Below, in pieces: positions 12,501 to 24,500 of a stretch of 64,000 bases of DNA. How positions within the stretch are numbered: position 1 is the stretch's first letter; the number at the start of each line of letters is the position of its first letter. Below the pieces are notes generated by a model. The model was not told where the DNA came from. It made no database searches and saw only the letters and a list, made by a program, of their open reading frames with translations. A program made the position numbers and the translations under genes. The DNA is from Haliotis asinina (Eukaryota; Mollusca; Gastropoda; Lepetellida; Haliotidae). The stretch spans positions 51,810,753 through 51,874,752 of the forward strand of contig NC_090281.1 in the NCBI RefSeq assembly GCF_037392515.1, given 5' to 3'.

Positions 12501-15500
12501 ATGCTCGAACCATACAAGTTACTAACATACATGTTAATAACAGGATGCTGAATAATGCAACTAGGTAATGACTGAATGCTGAATAGTGCAATCAGGTAAT
12601 AACTGCACTGCAATTTGCAACCAGATAATGCTCAATGCTGCAACCGGGTGAATACTGCAACTAGGTAATGACTGAATGCTGAATACTGCAACTGGGTAAT
12701 GACTGAATGCTGAATACTGCAACTGGGTAATTACTGAATGCTGAATACTGCAACTGGGTAATGACTGAATGCTGAATACTGCAACTGGGTAATGACTGAA
12801 TGCTCAATACTGCAACCGGGTACTGACTGAATACTGCAACTAGGTAATGACTGAATGCTCAATACTGCAACCATGCAATGGATGTGAATGACTGTTACTG
12901 CTCAATACTGCGACAACGTTATCAATGGGAATGTTAAATACTGAACCACCGAGGAGCCACTGAGGATGTTATATGATGCGATCATGAAATTGCAAGGAAT
13001 GCTATTTTCTGACATCATGAAATGACTGGCAGTGCCACCCTGCACACTCCTATCTAACCCTAACTACTATCTATCTAAATATATAATCAGGCAGTGGAAA
13101 TGCGGACGGCAAGACGATACAGGAGAACTGGGTCAGGTATAATCTGCCACAGAGACCCTGGAACAAATTTATCCAGTAGATTTAGATTAATGCCGGCCGT
13201 TTTGGTCGGAAATGTCATGGGCTCAACTTAATTACATTTTATTACGATAATTTAATAGTTAATTTTTCTGTAATATGTCCACTTCATTGACAGGAGTTTA
13301 GGTGAAGTTTAATATTGGGGGATGCGATATACAGGTTATCACAATTCTAATTCTATATTCCCAATGTCTCAAATGAAAAAATAGCAACCAAACACAATTC
13401 TTGAGAGGATATTTTGCATTCATATATCACTGCACACAGAGTGCGTATTCCAGAATTTTGGTATCAGCGAAATCAGTAAATGTAGAATTACATGCCTTTC
13501 TGATGCAAAACTTGATCGTTCAGTTACATGTAGTTAAAAACACCCCGTCACACAGAAGGGGCACTTGATCTCTTACAATGGAATGAATATTGCTTGCCTA
13601 GCGTTGAATTAGCGGCGGTGGGAGAGTCCTGTGGTTCACATGGCTACAGTGTGTGAAGTCCATTTATGGTGCCCTCAGTCGTGATATAGCTGGAATATTG
13701 CTAAAGGCGGAGTAAAGCTAATCTTACTAATGCTAAAGTATGTGCTAACCTGCTACCACGCTTGCAGGACCACAGGATTAAAAATTATAAATGTGAAAAA
13801 AATATATATGAAACGTTGAGATGTCCCCTGACTCTAACTGCTTTACAGTACAATACATGTTTCAAAGTATTAATGTTTTTTGGTTTAAGAGGAAACAAAC
13901 TCCCATTTAAGTGTATTAAATGTATGAAATGATGTTGCATATTTCTGTGTTTCCTCTCACTCTATATTCGTTTTTTAATTAAGATTTTTACAAAAAGTGA
14001 ATTATTCTAGCTGTTGCCATAGTAAAACTATTTCTTCATAATAAACTAAATTATGTAAAAGTTTTATTGTTCTAATTGTTCTCACTTTCAAAAAATCGAG
14101 ATTGTGACGTGGAGGGAAATACTTTCCTCCATTTCATACAGATGTCTGAACTGATATTTTAGTCGTCTAAGTGAGTCAGCTCGATATTTAATGTTGCTTA
14201 AGGCGTGTTGTTCATTTAAGTCACATCAATAACCTTTCATTGGGTAAGTGGCAGTCATACCACAATGCCACAGGTGTTGCAAACTGTATTGATTCTGGGC
14301 GTCAGTCTTGTCTCAGCATCAACACAAACACTATCCTAACCCGGTGTCAGTGAAGCAATATTCAATGTGGAGATCAGTAAATGTAGTGCAAACATGGCAT
14401 ATTTTGGACTACTATTTGCAGCTCTTGTGTTCTTAGAGTGGGCACATCATGATCATGGCAGTACACTGGCCAGTCTAACTTCCAGGTGGAAATCTGACTT
14501 GGATATTTCCAGATGTATAGCAAACTGTTTAGCCAAAGGAACGGACTTGTTCTTTAACGTGTCATTCACCGATGTTAATGGGGATATACGACATTATCAC
14601 AAGATACCTGTGACATATCAACTTCCGATTCCCTGGAACAGTGCTGCTTTGAGAGGCATAAACACTGGTGTTTTCGGGAGGATCAGTGGTAGTGAAAAGG
14701 AAACAAAAAATGGTTTCATAAAACAATCAAGTCAGAACATAAACAACGTGAAAAAAGCACCAAAACACAGAACGAACAAGGTTTTGGTGAAGCAATCGCC
14801 ACCGACCAAACACAAGGCAAAGAAAGCACCAAGAAAGAAGAAAAGCGAAGGTTTCAGGAAGACATCAATTAAAAACAAGGCAAAGAACACACGAAGAAAA
14901 AATAAAAGCAAGGGTTTCAGGAAGCAACCTGTTAAAAACAAGGAGAAGAACACACACAGAAAGAGTAAAAGCAAAGGCTTGGTGAAGCAACCAAAACAGA
15001 CCAAAAACAAGGCGAAGAACACTGGAAGAAGAAGTAAAAGCAAGGGTTTCAGGAAGTCATCTCATAGACACAAGGCCAAAAACAAACGAAGAAAGAGTAA
15101 AAGCAAGGGTTTCAGAAAGACACCTGTTAACAACAAGACGAAGAACTCGCCGAGAAAGAGTAAAAGCAAGGGTTTCAGGAAGTCATCTCATAAACACAAG
15201 GCCAAGAACAAACGAAGAAAGAGTAAAAGCAAGAGTTTCAGAAAGACACCTGTTAAAAACAAGGCCAGGAACTCGCCGAGAAAGAGTAAAAGCAGGAGTT
15301 TCAGAAAGACTTCTCATAAACACAAACCCAAGAACAAACGAAGAAAGAGTAAAAGCAAGGGCTTCAGGAAGACACCTGTTAAACACAAAGCAAAGAACAC
15401 ACAGAGAAAGAGTACAAGCAAGGGTTTCAGAAAGACTTCTCATAAACACAAACCCAAGAACAAACGAAGAAAGAGTAAAAGCAAGGGTTTCAGAAAGCCA

Positions 15501-18500
15501 CCTGTTAAAAACAAGGCGAAGAACACACACAGAAAGAGTACAAGCAAGGGCTTGGGGAAGCAATCAACACAGACCAAAAACAAGGCGAAGAACACTGGAA
15601 GAAAAAGTAAAAGCAAGGATTTCAGGAAGAAACCTGCTAAAAACAAGGCCAAGAACTCGCCGAGAAAGAGTAAAAGCAAGAGTTTCAGAAAGACACCTCA
15701 TAAACACAAAGCCAAGAACAAACGAAGAAAGAGTAAAGGCAAGGGTTTCAGGAAGCCACCTCATAAACACAAGGCCAAGAACAAGCAAAGAAAGAGTAAA
15801 AACAAGGGTTTCAGAAAGACACCTGTTAGAAACAAGGAGAAGAACACACACAGAAAGAGTAAAAGCAAGGGCTTGGCGAAGCAATCAACACAGACCAAAA
15901 CCAAGGCGAAGAACACTGGAAGAAAACGTAAAAGCAAGGGTTTCAGGAAGACACTTCATAAAAACAAGGCGAAGAACAAACGAAGAAAGAGTAAAAGCAA
16001 GGGTTTCATAAAGACACCTGTTAAAAACAAGGCGAAGAACAAACGACGAAAGAGTAAAAGCAAGGGTTTCAGAAAGACACCCGTTAAAAACAAGGCCAAG
16101 AACTCACAGAGAAAGAGTAAAAGCAAGGGTTTCAGAAAGACACCTCATAAAAGCAAGACCAAGAACAAACGAAGAAAGATTAAAAGCAAGGATTTCAGGA
16201 AGACACCTGTCAAAAACAGTAAGGGGAAGCAGTCCACACCAACCAAAAACAAGGCAAAGAAAGCACGAAGAAAAAATGAAAACATGATGTTCCGGAAGAC
16301 ACCTGTTAAATACAAGGCGAAGAACACACCAAGTAAAAGCAAGGGTTTCGGGAAGCAATCAACACTAACCAAAAACAAGGTAAAGAACACACATAGAAAA
16401 AGTAAAAGGCAAGGATTTTGGGAAGCAATTAACACTGACAAAAATCAAGACGAAGAACACACTAAGAAAGAGTAAAAGTAAGGGCTTGGGGAAGAAATAC
16501 ACCACACCTAATACAAGAATTTGGCCCAGCAAAAAGCCATATTTTATGTAACTCTTAAATAGAGAAGATTTATCAAGACAGGGTTCAGTATGGTTTCCAC
16601 ATCAATGTTGTATGCTTCTCCAGAGGCAGCTATTTTGTTTAACGCTTTCTTCCGTATGCCTTTGTTTTACACTTACGTTTCATACATGACTATAGGAATT
16701 GTTTACATGAATTGTTTACATGAATGGTTGTACAAATATGAACTGAATAAATGTGAATGTACTTGTTTGTCCCATTTGTTTGTTCTGTGCTGCATAAATC
16801 GACTCTGGGCAATCTAGTGATTGATACCAGAAGCAACGTCCCACACTGGCAGTGTACAAGGTGGGGTAGTCTAGTGGCTAAAGTATTCTGGATTTCATTC
16901 CCCACAATGTGCAAAACCTATGACGGTGTCCATCCTTTTTGTCGTATTCTATGACATGAGTGAGCTGCTAGGGCCAATTCTAGCTCTGGACTTTTCTTCA
17001 CTTCTGGTGTTTACCAATGTGTGATAAGATCTAACAATTTAAATCACGTAATAAATTTTAAAGCCATATTCCTATTTCTTTGGTTAATCGCACGTATCCA
17101 TGGAAACACTTCCTCTTATAATGCAACAGCCAACATAGGTCGCAATGTGACATTGACTAATGAAACAACTACATGCAGCCCTAATGGAGCATCCACACAT
17201 TGTCACGCTGACATTATACTACATCCTCACGGCCACACTCTGTCACCTGGTGCTACACAGCCACACCCACTCAACTGATGCCACACAGACACACCCGCTC
17301 ACTTGATGTCTCACCTACACAGTCACACCAATTCACCTGATGCCACACTTACGCAGCCTCACCCACTCACCTCATACCACAGAGCCACACCCACTCACCT
17401 GTTGCCAAGGGTCCCTGCACAGCCACACCCACTCACCCGATGCCATACAACCACACCCACTCACCTGATTCCACACAGCCACACACACACTCACCTGATG
17501 CCAAGGGTCCCCGCACAGCCACATCCACTCACCTGATGCCAAGGGTCCCCGCACAGCCACACCCACTCACCTGATGCCAAGGGTCCCCGCACAGCCACAT
17601 CCACTCACCTGATGCAAAGGGTCCCCGCACAGCCACATCCACTCACCTGATGCCAAGGGTCCCCGCACAGCCACATCCACTCACCTGATGCCAAGGGTCC
17701 CCGCACAGCCACACCCACTCACCTGATGCCAAGGGTCCCCGCACAGCCACACCCACTCACCTGATGCCAAGGGTCCCCGCACAGCCACATCCACTCACCT
17801 GATGCCAAGGGTCCCCGCACAGCCACATCCACTCACCTGATGCAAAGGGTCCCCGCACAGCCACATCCACTCACCTGATGCCAAGGGTCCCCGCACAGCC
17901 ACATCCACTCACCTGATGCCAAGGGTCCCCGCACAGCCACATCCACTCACCTGATGCCAAGGGTCCCCGCACAGCCACATCCACTCACCTGATGCCAAGG
18001 GTCCCTGTACCGCCACATCCACTCACCTGATGCCAAGGGTCCCTGTACCGCCACATCCACTCACCTGATGCCAAGGGTCCCCGCACAGCCACATCCACTC
18101 ACCTGATGCCAAGGGTCCCCGCACAGCCACATCCACTCACCTGATGCCAAGGGTCCCTGTACCGCCACATCCACTTACCTGATGCCAAGGGTCCCTGTAC
18201 CGCCACATCCACTCACCTGATGCCAAGGGTCCCCGCACAGCCACATCCACTCACCTGATGCCAAGGGTCCCCGCACAGCCACATCCACTCACCTGATGCC
18301 AAGGGTCCCCGCACAGCCACATCCACTCACCTGATGCCAAGGGTCCCCGCACAGCCACATCCACTCACCTGATGCCAAGGGTCCCTGTACCGCCACACAC
18401 ACACACTCACCTGATTACACACCCACTCACCTGATGCCAAGGGTCCCTGCACAAGGTACAGAAGGAAAAGAAGCAAGTCGTGCAGTGCCCTAGATTCAAA

Positions 18501-21500
18501 TGGTCCTCCTCTTCTCGAATCACAGGGTTGTTGCATCTGGGGCACCACTCCACATCACTCATACTCTCTAAAGCTTTCTGACAGAAAATAAAGAAACGAA
18601 CTTCAGACAGTTGCATGTACATTTCATCAAATCACCTATAAAACACACCAGTATAACACAACATTAGCTTTGTCATTCACTAATCTTCAAGTTAGGCCCA
18701 CCATGGGTACTTCATGGTATAGTGGGGCAACATAACTATTCAGCTTTGTCGTTATTTCATTTGAGACGGTGAGGTAGCCTAGCGGTTAAAGTGATGGCTC
18801 GTTGAAGACCCGGTTCGATTCCCCACTTGGTTACAATGTGTGAAGTCTATTTCCGGTGTCCCCTGCTGTACTACTGGAATATTGCTAAAAGCGATGCGAA
18901 GTCATACACACTCACCCAATATTTAATTTTGTTTGTTTTTTCTGTTAGCATGTGAGGAGACAAAGCCAGTAATTGTTGCGTATTTGAAGATTATACGTGC
19001 GCCTCCCGACATATGCGAATTGCATACAGGGTTGCTGGTACCTGAACCATTCGATCGTCATTTTATAGCTTATATCCGATAACGCCGATGCATTGTCAAA
19101 TTTTAAGGTTCAAACTTTGAATTAATATATTCTCGTAATATATACTACGCCCGCCTGGACAAATACCTTCGACGTAATATGTAAGCAGTTTCCTCATTCA
19201 TCGAACGATGTGAATATCCACCATGCTCACCTGTAGAAGCAGTCGTTCCCACCTGTCGAATTCCTCGGCAGGTAACACGCTCTGAACAACGTCTGGGGGA
19301 ACACTGACGTCGCAGTCGGTGGCAGGACATCTGCAAGAAATACAATAAGATCATTTCAATATTCTTTGAGTGAGTGAGTGAGTGAGTGAGTAAGTGAGTG
19401 TGTGGGCGAGTGAGTGAGTGAGTGAATATAGTGCTGCGCCGTGATTAGCAGTATTCCAGCACTAGCACGGCAGGAGAGCAGGCATGGGCAAACCACACTG
19501 CACCCTTGTGGGGAATAATACCCGGGCCTTCGGCACGAACGAACGTTTTAACCATTTGACTTTTCCACAGCCCTATTCCGAGTAGACAGTCCCCGAGTAC
19601 CCAGGGTGTCCTGTAAGCCGACTATAAGAACTGTAACAAGTCCTCATCATGTCTGACCTAATGTGACGTTGAGCATAATTTGAACCCAGGTCTTCGACGA
19701 AAGCTTTAACCCCTTGGATACCCAAACCCAACCCCAACACCCCAACCCCCATGTGAAAGAGAGAGAGGTCAGATCAAGGTTGACTGTGTGTAAGCGTATC
19801 GAGACTGTGAGGCGTTTCTAAAGAATCATGGGACATATCGTAATATTGCAGGCTGTGGTGTTCGCGAGCTCGCTTGCTCGTGCGTTTCCTCTAACTGACC
19901 TGAGCTCCTCGACAGTGCCTAAAGACACGTGATGGTGACAATAGGCCTCCATGCATTCTCGACAAATGTGGTGTAAACAGTCTGTGAGTCTGTAAAACTG
20001 TCTCCCAGGAAACTCCTCAAAACACACGAGGCATTCGTGGTTACTTCGGACGAATTCGGCGTTGTCCAAAGTTCGGTTGTACCTATAATGCAATACTTAT
20101 AAACTCGGAATGTTTCAAACAACATGAATCATTACTTTGTCTTGAAATCATACTGGGCATTTCATTTTCCACAAAGGTAAATGTCTGATACCGATACAAG
20201 AGTCGAGACGTAGGGATCTGTGACCCCTGCAGCTTATACAGTCATATGGCCAAATCCGTTGTCAGAATACATACATTTCTTGTTACTAAGGAAATGTAGA
20301 CTTGTGCAAAATATTTCTAGACTTGAATTCTAGACAACAAGGGTGAGTTTCAAACAGCCAATCCCTTGCAAGCGATATAGAGCGATTTGCCTTACAGCAG
20401 AGCGCTTAAGTCCAGCCGGCTGCAATCGCACCAGATGTTAGCTGAGGCATTCTCTTTCCACAGAGGTTACTTGTATGACCAGTAACCTCTGTGAGAAGAG
20501 AATGTGGCTGAGGTCGGTTCGTTCTCAAAGCAAAGTGGCGGCCGAGGGAAATCAGAATTCGACGCCTTAACTAGAAACACTGGACTGGATCAGATGGGAA
20601 AGGGCCAATGGCAGCTTAGAGCCCAACATCTTCCATTTTTATACATCTTCAAAGTAGTCGTCAACAGTCATAAATTCATCGGCTAGTTATCTCATCTTCT
20701 ATATCATTCTTTGTTGTGGCAAGCTGACGCGTAGCAAACCATTCATTTTTTCGTGCAAGCCCAACAGGTTGCAAAAGTTTATATTTATATATAGTATTTA
20801 GGGTTTGCACAATTGTTCTAGGAGCAATCACGGGCTTTTTTTTACAATGGTAACTACGTCCCTGTCAAGACGAGCGCGCCATTCTAGAAGCGCGGGAAAA
20901 CCGCACCACGAGATGTTCAAGTCCGAGTTAAGCATGGGTTTAGTAATGATTAGTAATAGCAAAAGACAAGTGAAAATAGACATCAGTAATACTCCTTATA
21001 TATTGACGATGTAGATAGAGACAAATTTATCTTCCGTCGAATATGATGCAAAAAAAAAGAAAGAAAGAAAAAAAAACGACAGTGGTTTGCTGTACATCAA
21101 AAAGTAATACAAGATAATAGTCAGCATCACACAGTTTCCACTTCCTTCAAGTGTCGCACAATATGGCGAATCGAACATTTATGTGCAGTCCCCATCGATG
21201 GAATGGCGAGCTGTATTTTAATGAGTGAGTGATTTCAGATTTGTAGTCACATCCACAATATCTCAGCCATATTGTGACTTTAAAAAGATATGGATTCATA
21301 ATAATGTCCAAGAGCGGTCGTCGTGGTCGCTCTCGGGTGGTAGTTTAGGATGGTGGACAAGAGACAGGGAGGACATGAGTCGGTGTTAGAGATGAAGACA
21401 GCAGCAGCCATATTTTATTACTGTTTGGTCGAAGGATGGTCAAAATGGTAAATACAGTGGTAAACATGTGACAGAACGCACATCAGGACTGAATGGCCAA

Positions 21501-24500
21501 TGATCCCGATGTGGAGACCCGCTCTGTCACTTACACACATTCAGAAGTCCGACGGCGATTCTTCATCGTCGACGTAGTCGTAGGTGGGGCGACGGCCTTG
21601 GCCGACACCCCGACTAGACGCACAATCCGTCCACTTCTGTCGATGATCTAGTCTCCATGGTTGGTCTCGCTGGTTGGTCTCGCTGGATGGTCCCGCCGGT
21701 TGGTCTGTCGACTGACCATATCGGTCAGGTTTTTATACACAGGGCCATTACGCCACATTGTGCAAGGTCACTGGCCCATGCACATGTACATACGTAAGAT
21801 TCGCCGACGTAGGGAGGTGTTAACTGAAATGTATTGATAGCGTTTGAGAATTAAGGGTCCTGCCCGGAGGGGGGTTTATGATAAGAGGGGATACACCGAA
21901 TGTTTGCCGAATACATTACATAGACAAAGGGGATAGAATTTCGGTGCACTTTGGACTTATATTGAAACAAATAGATTGTTTGAATAAATGAAGTTTTAAG
22001 GAAACTTATTGAAATGATTTAGTCTATGACAACACCCCTGAACGTCGTGGAGCTTTTGTCCTCAAAAGCGCTTTTTAAGAATAGTGACAATATTGGATAT
22101 AAAAGTATACAGTGAATTGGATGAAACGTTGACGCGTTGACAATATCTAGTACAGGCATCGATCATAAGTCACATAATCGTAATGGCATATACGGGAACG
22201 TCAAAGGTAATACATGAATCGAATTGTCAACAATGGTCAGGCGAAACAAAACAATAACAATATCGGACGTGTACACACAAAATACAGGTGAGCGGCTATC
22301 CAGCTCGTACAACAACACAGGTGAGCGGCTATCCAGCTCGTACAAATAAAACATTGGTCGTTTCCACCGAGCGGCAAACTCTTGCTCGCGGTCGCCCATA
22401 CAGTCGGAATACCTGACTGATAAGTACACGTATGACTTACAGGAACAAAAACAGAATGTGGGTAATGCGTCGTCGTTTGCATTTGAATGTAATATTTTCA
22501 TGACAACAGTAAGATCTTTGAAATTGGGAGTCTTATATTGGTGAGCCTAGACTCGACAAGGCTAGCAGATGTAGATGTGATCTGCACTAAAAGTAGAATT
22601 GGCATGAGAAAAAAAATAAACCTAACCAACTTCAAAAGTCTAAACCGAAAGTTGATGAAAAATTAATTCAAGTGAAATTGGCTCAAAGATATTTTAGCGA
22701 ATTGTATATTGTGTGCCAGTTACCATAGAAAGTATTATGCACATGGATACTAAATTTTCGCCGGTATCATAACTAAGCACAAACACGTTGGCAAAACGAA
22801 GAAGTAGGATGTAGACTGGATAAACAGTCTCCATCAAATAAGCTTGGAGAGACATAGCTTATTATACTTCTACGACTGCTTTTACCACATAAAAAGATTT
22901 AGACGTTTTCACGAAGAGTAATTACAGTATTGCATAGCTCGTTATAAGCTATTGTCCATAGTAATAGTTATAGAGGAACAAATTGCTAGAAAAATCCTTG
23001 AAACCGGGAGTCTGATTTGAGTGGGACGACTCGGAACCCGCAGATAGCGTTGATCTGCATTAAATGTGTATATGCAAGGATATGTAGTAAAGTAAGAGCC
23101 TAACCGACTTCAAAAACTTAATCTAATAAAGATGTACGCCTCATAACATCACATACAGATAGCAATAAGTACTCAGTAGATGAAAAATATGACACATATA
23201 AATACATATGAAACAATGGCTGGAGAAGATTGACATACCTGACATGTACAAGAATGTCCGAGGGAAACATATACAGTCACTATAAAACTCTGAGATAGTT
23301 CGAACAAACGTTCACATGTATTGTCACACACATATTATGGAGTACTTGCTGCAGATACTTGAAACTCGCTGACTTGATCTTGACGGATGACGTTGATATT
23401 TGTTGTACTCACACATGGGCTTGCTGCGTCTTGCTGCTTTCGATGATTTAGAGAAGGTTGCTGGTTATGGGCTGCACTCTCGTTGATGAAAGGTCGGCTG
23501 ACTGTCTGATGTCTTCGTTCTTCCGCCAAGATAGCGCCCGACGTTGACGCTGCTCTTGTCAACCACCATCTCTAAACTACCGGTTGCTTTGCTGCGAGTT
23601 AGGGTAGGGGAATCGTGCGTGAGTCTCAGCAAACTCACGCTACCCGGATATTTCTCCACCATCTGTCCAAGAGCGATCGTCGTGGTCGCTCTCGGGTGGT
23701 GGTTTAGGATGGTGGACAAGAGACAGGGAGGACATGAGTCGGTGTTAGAGATGAAGACAGCAGCAGCCATATTTTATTACTGTTTGGTCGAAGGATGGTC
23801 AAAATGGTAAATACAGTGGTAAACATGTGACAGAACGCACATCAGGACTGAATGGCCAATGATCCCGATGTGGAGACCCGCTCTGTCACTTACACACATT
23901 CAGAAGTCCGACGGCGATTCTTCATCGTCGACGTAGTCGTAGGTGGGGCGACGGCCTTGGCCGACACCCCGACTAGACGCACAATCCGTCCACTTCTGTC
24001 GATGATCTAGTCTCCATGGTTGGTCTCGCTGGTTGGTCTCGCTGGATGGTCCCGCCGGTTGGTCTGTCGACTGACCATATCGGTCAGGTTTTTATACACA
24101 GGGCCATTACGCCACATTGTGCAAGGTCACTGGCCCATGCACATGTACATACGTAAGATTCGCCGACGTAGGGAGGTGTTAACTGACATGTATTGATAGC
24201 GTTTGAGAATTAAGGGTCCTGCCCGGAGGGGGGTTTATGATAAGAGGGGATACACCGAATGTTTGCCGAATACATTACATAGACAAAGGGGATAGAATTT
24301 CGGTGCACTTTGGACTTATATTGAAACAAATAGATTGTTTGAATAAATGAAGTTTTAAGGAAACTTATTGAAATGATTTAGTCTATGACAATAATAGAAA
24401 CCTGTCGACGAAGGACAGTAAATAATAGATTATGCGGAATTAAAACTAGAATGTAAATGTAAAATTTACGAAAAGCAATTGGTCAAAACAACATAAAAAT

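Larger units (their letters stand above)
21305..24390 (-). mobile_element. Young, internally reduced LTR retroelement
   Basis: Two 727-bp long terminal repeats (21305-22031 and 23664-24390) bound a 1.63-kb internal region. The repeats begin TGTC and end GACA and are flanked by a 4-bp ATAA duplication (21301-21304, 24391-24394). I see about three differences between the repeats, near 0.4 percent, so the insertion is recent. TATAAAA-like and AATAAA signals lie in the expected order on the minus strand, giving minus orientation, which is also the sense strand of the host gene. No gag, pol or envelope domain is recognisable in the short interior, so this is a non-autonomous or deleted form. Its family (probably Ty3/Gypsy-like) is unsure. 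It lies in the intron between the linker and RING1 exons of paralog 2. Confidence 0.88.

Noticed and set aside
12540-12880. A CRISPR-like array of about 31-bp units
   Set aside because: Units are directly adjacent without unique spacers, and the DNA is clearly animal. It is a minisatellite.
14732-16441. Minus-strand frames of 79-126 codons rich in Leu, Phe and Val opposite the lysine-rich gene
   Set aside because: Antisense shadows of a lysine-codon repeat: AAG and AAA read as CTT and TTT. No independent support.
17303-17566. THLMPRVPAQPHPLT-type repeat frames on the plus strand and DPWHQVSGCG frames on the minus strand
   Set aside because: Translation of the donor array. The minus-strand frame mirrors the IBR exon end only because the units derive from it.
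19360-19430. TGAG repeat as a third splice-donor array
   Set aside because: It is the tail of a reversed SINE and lies upstream of an acceptor, not at an exon end.
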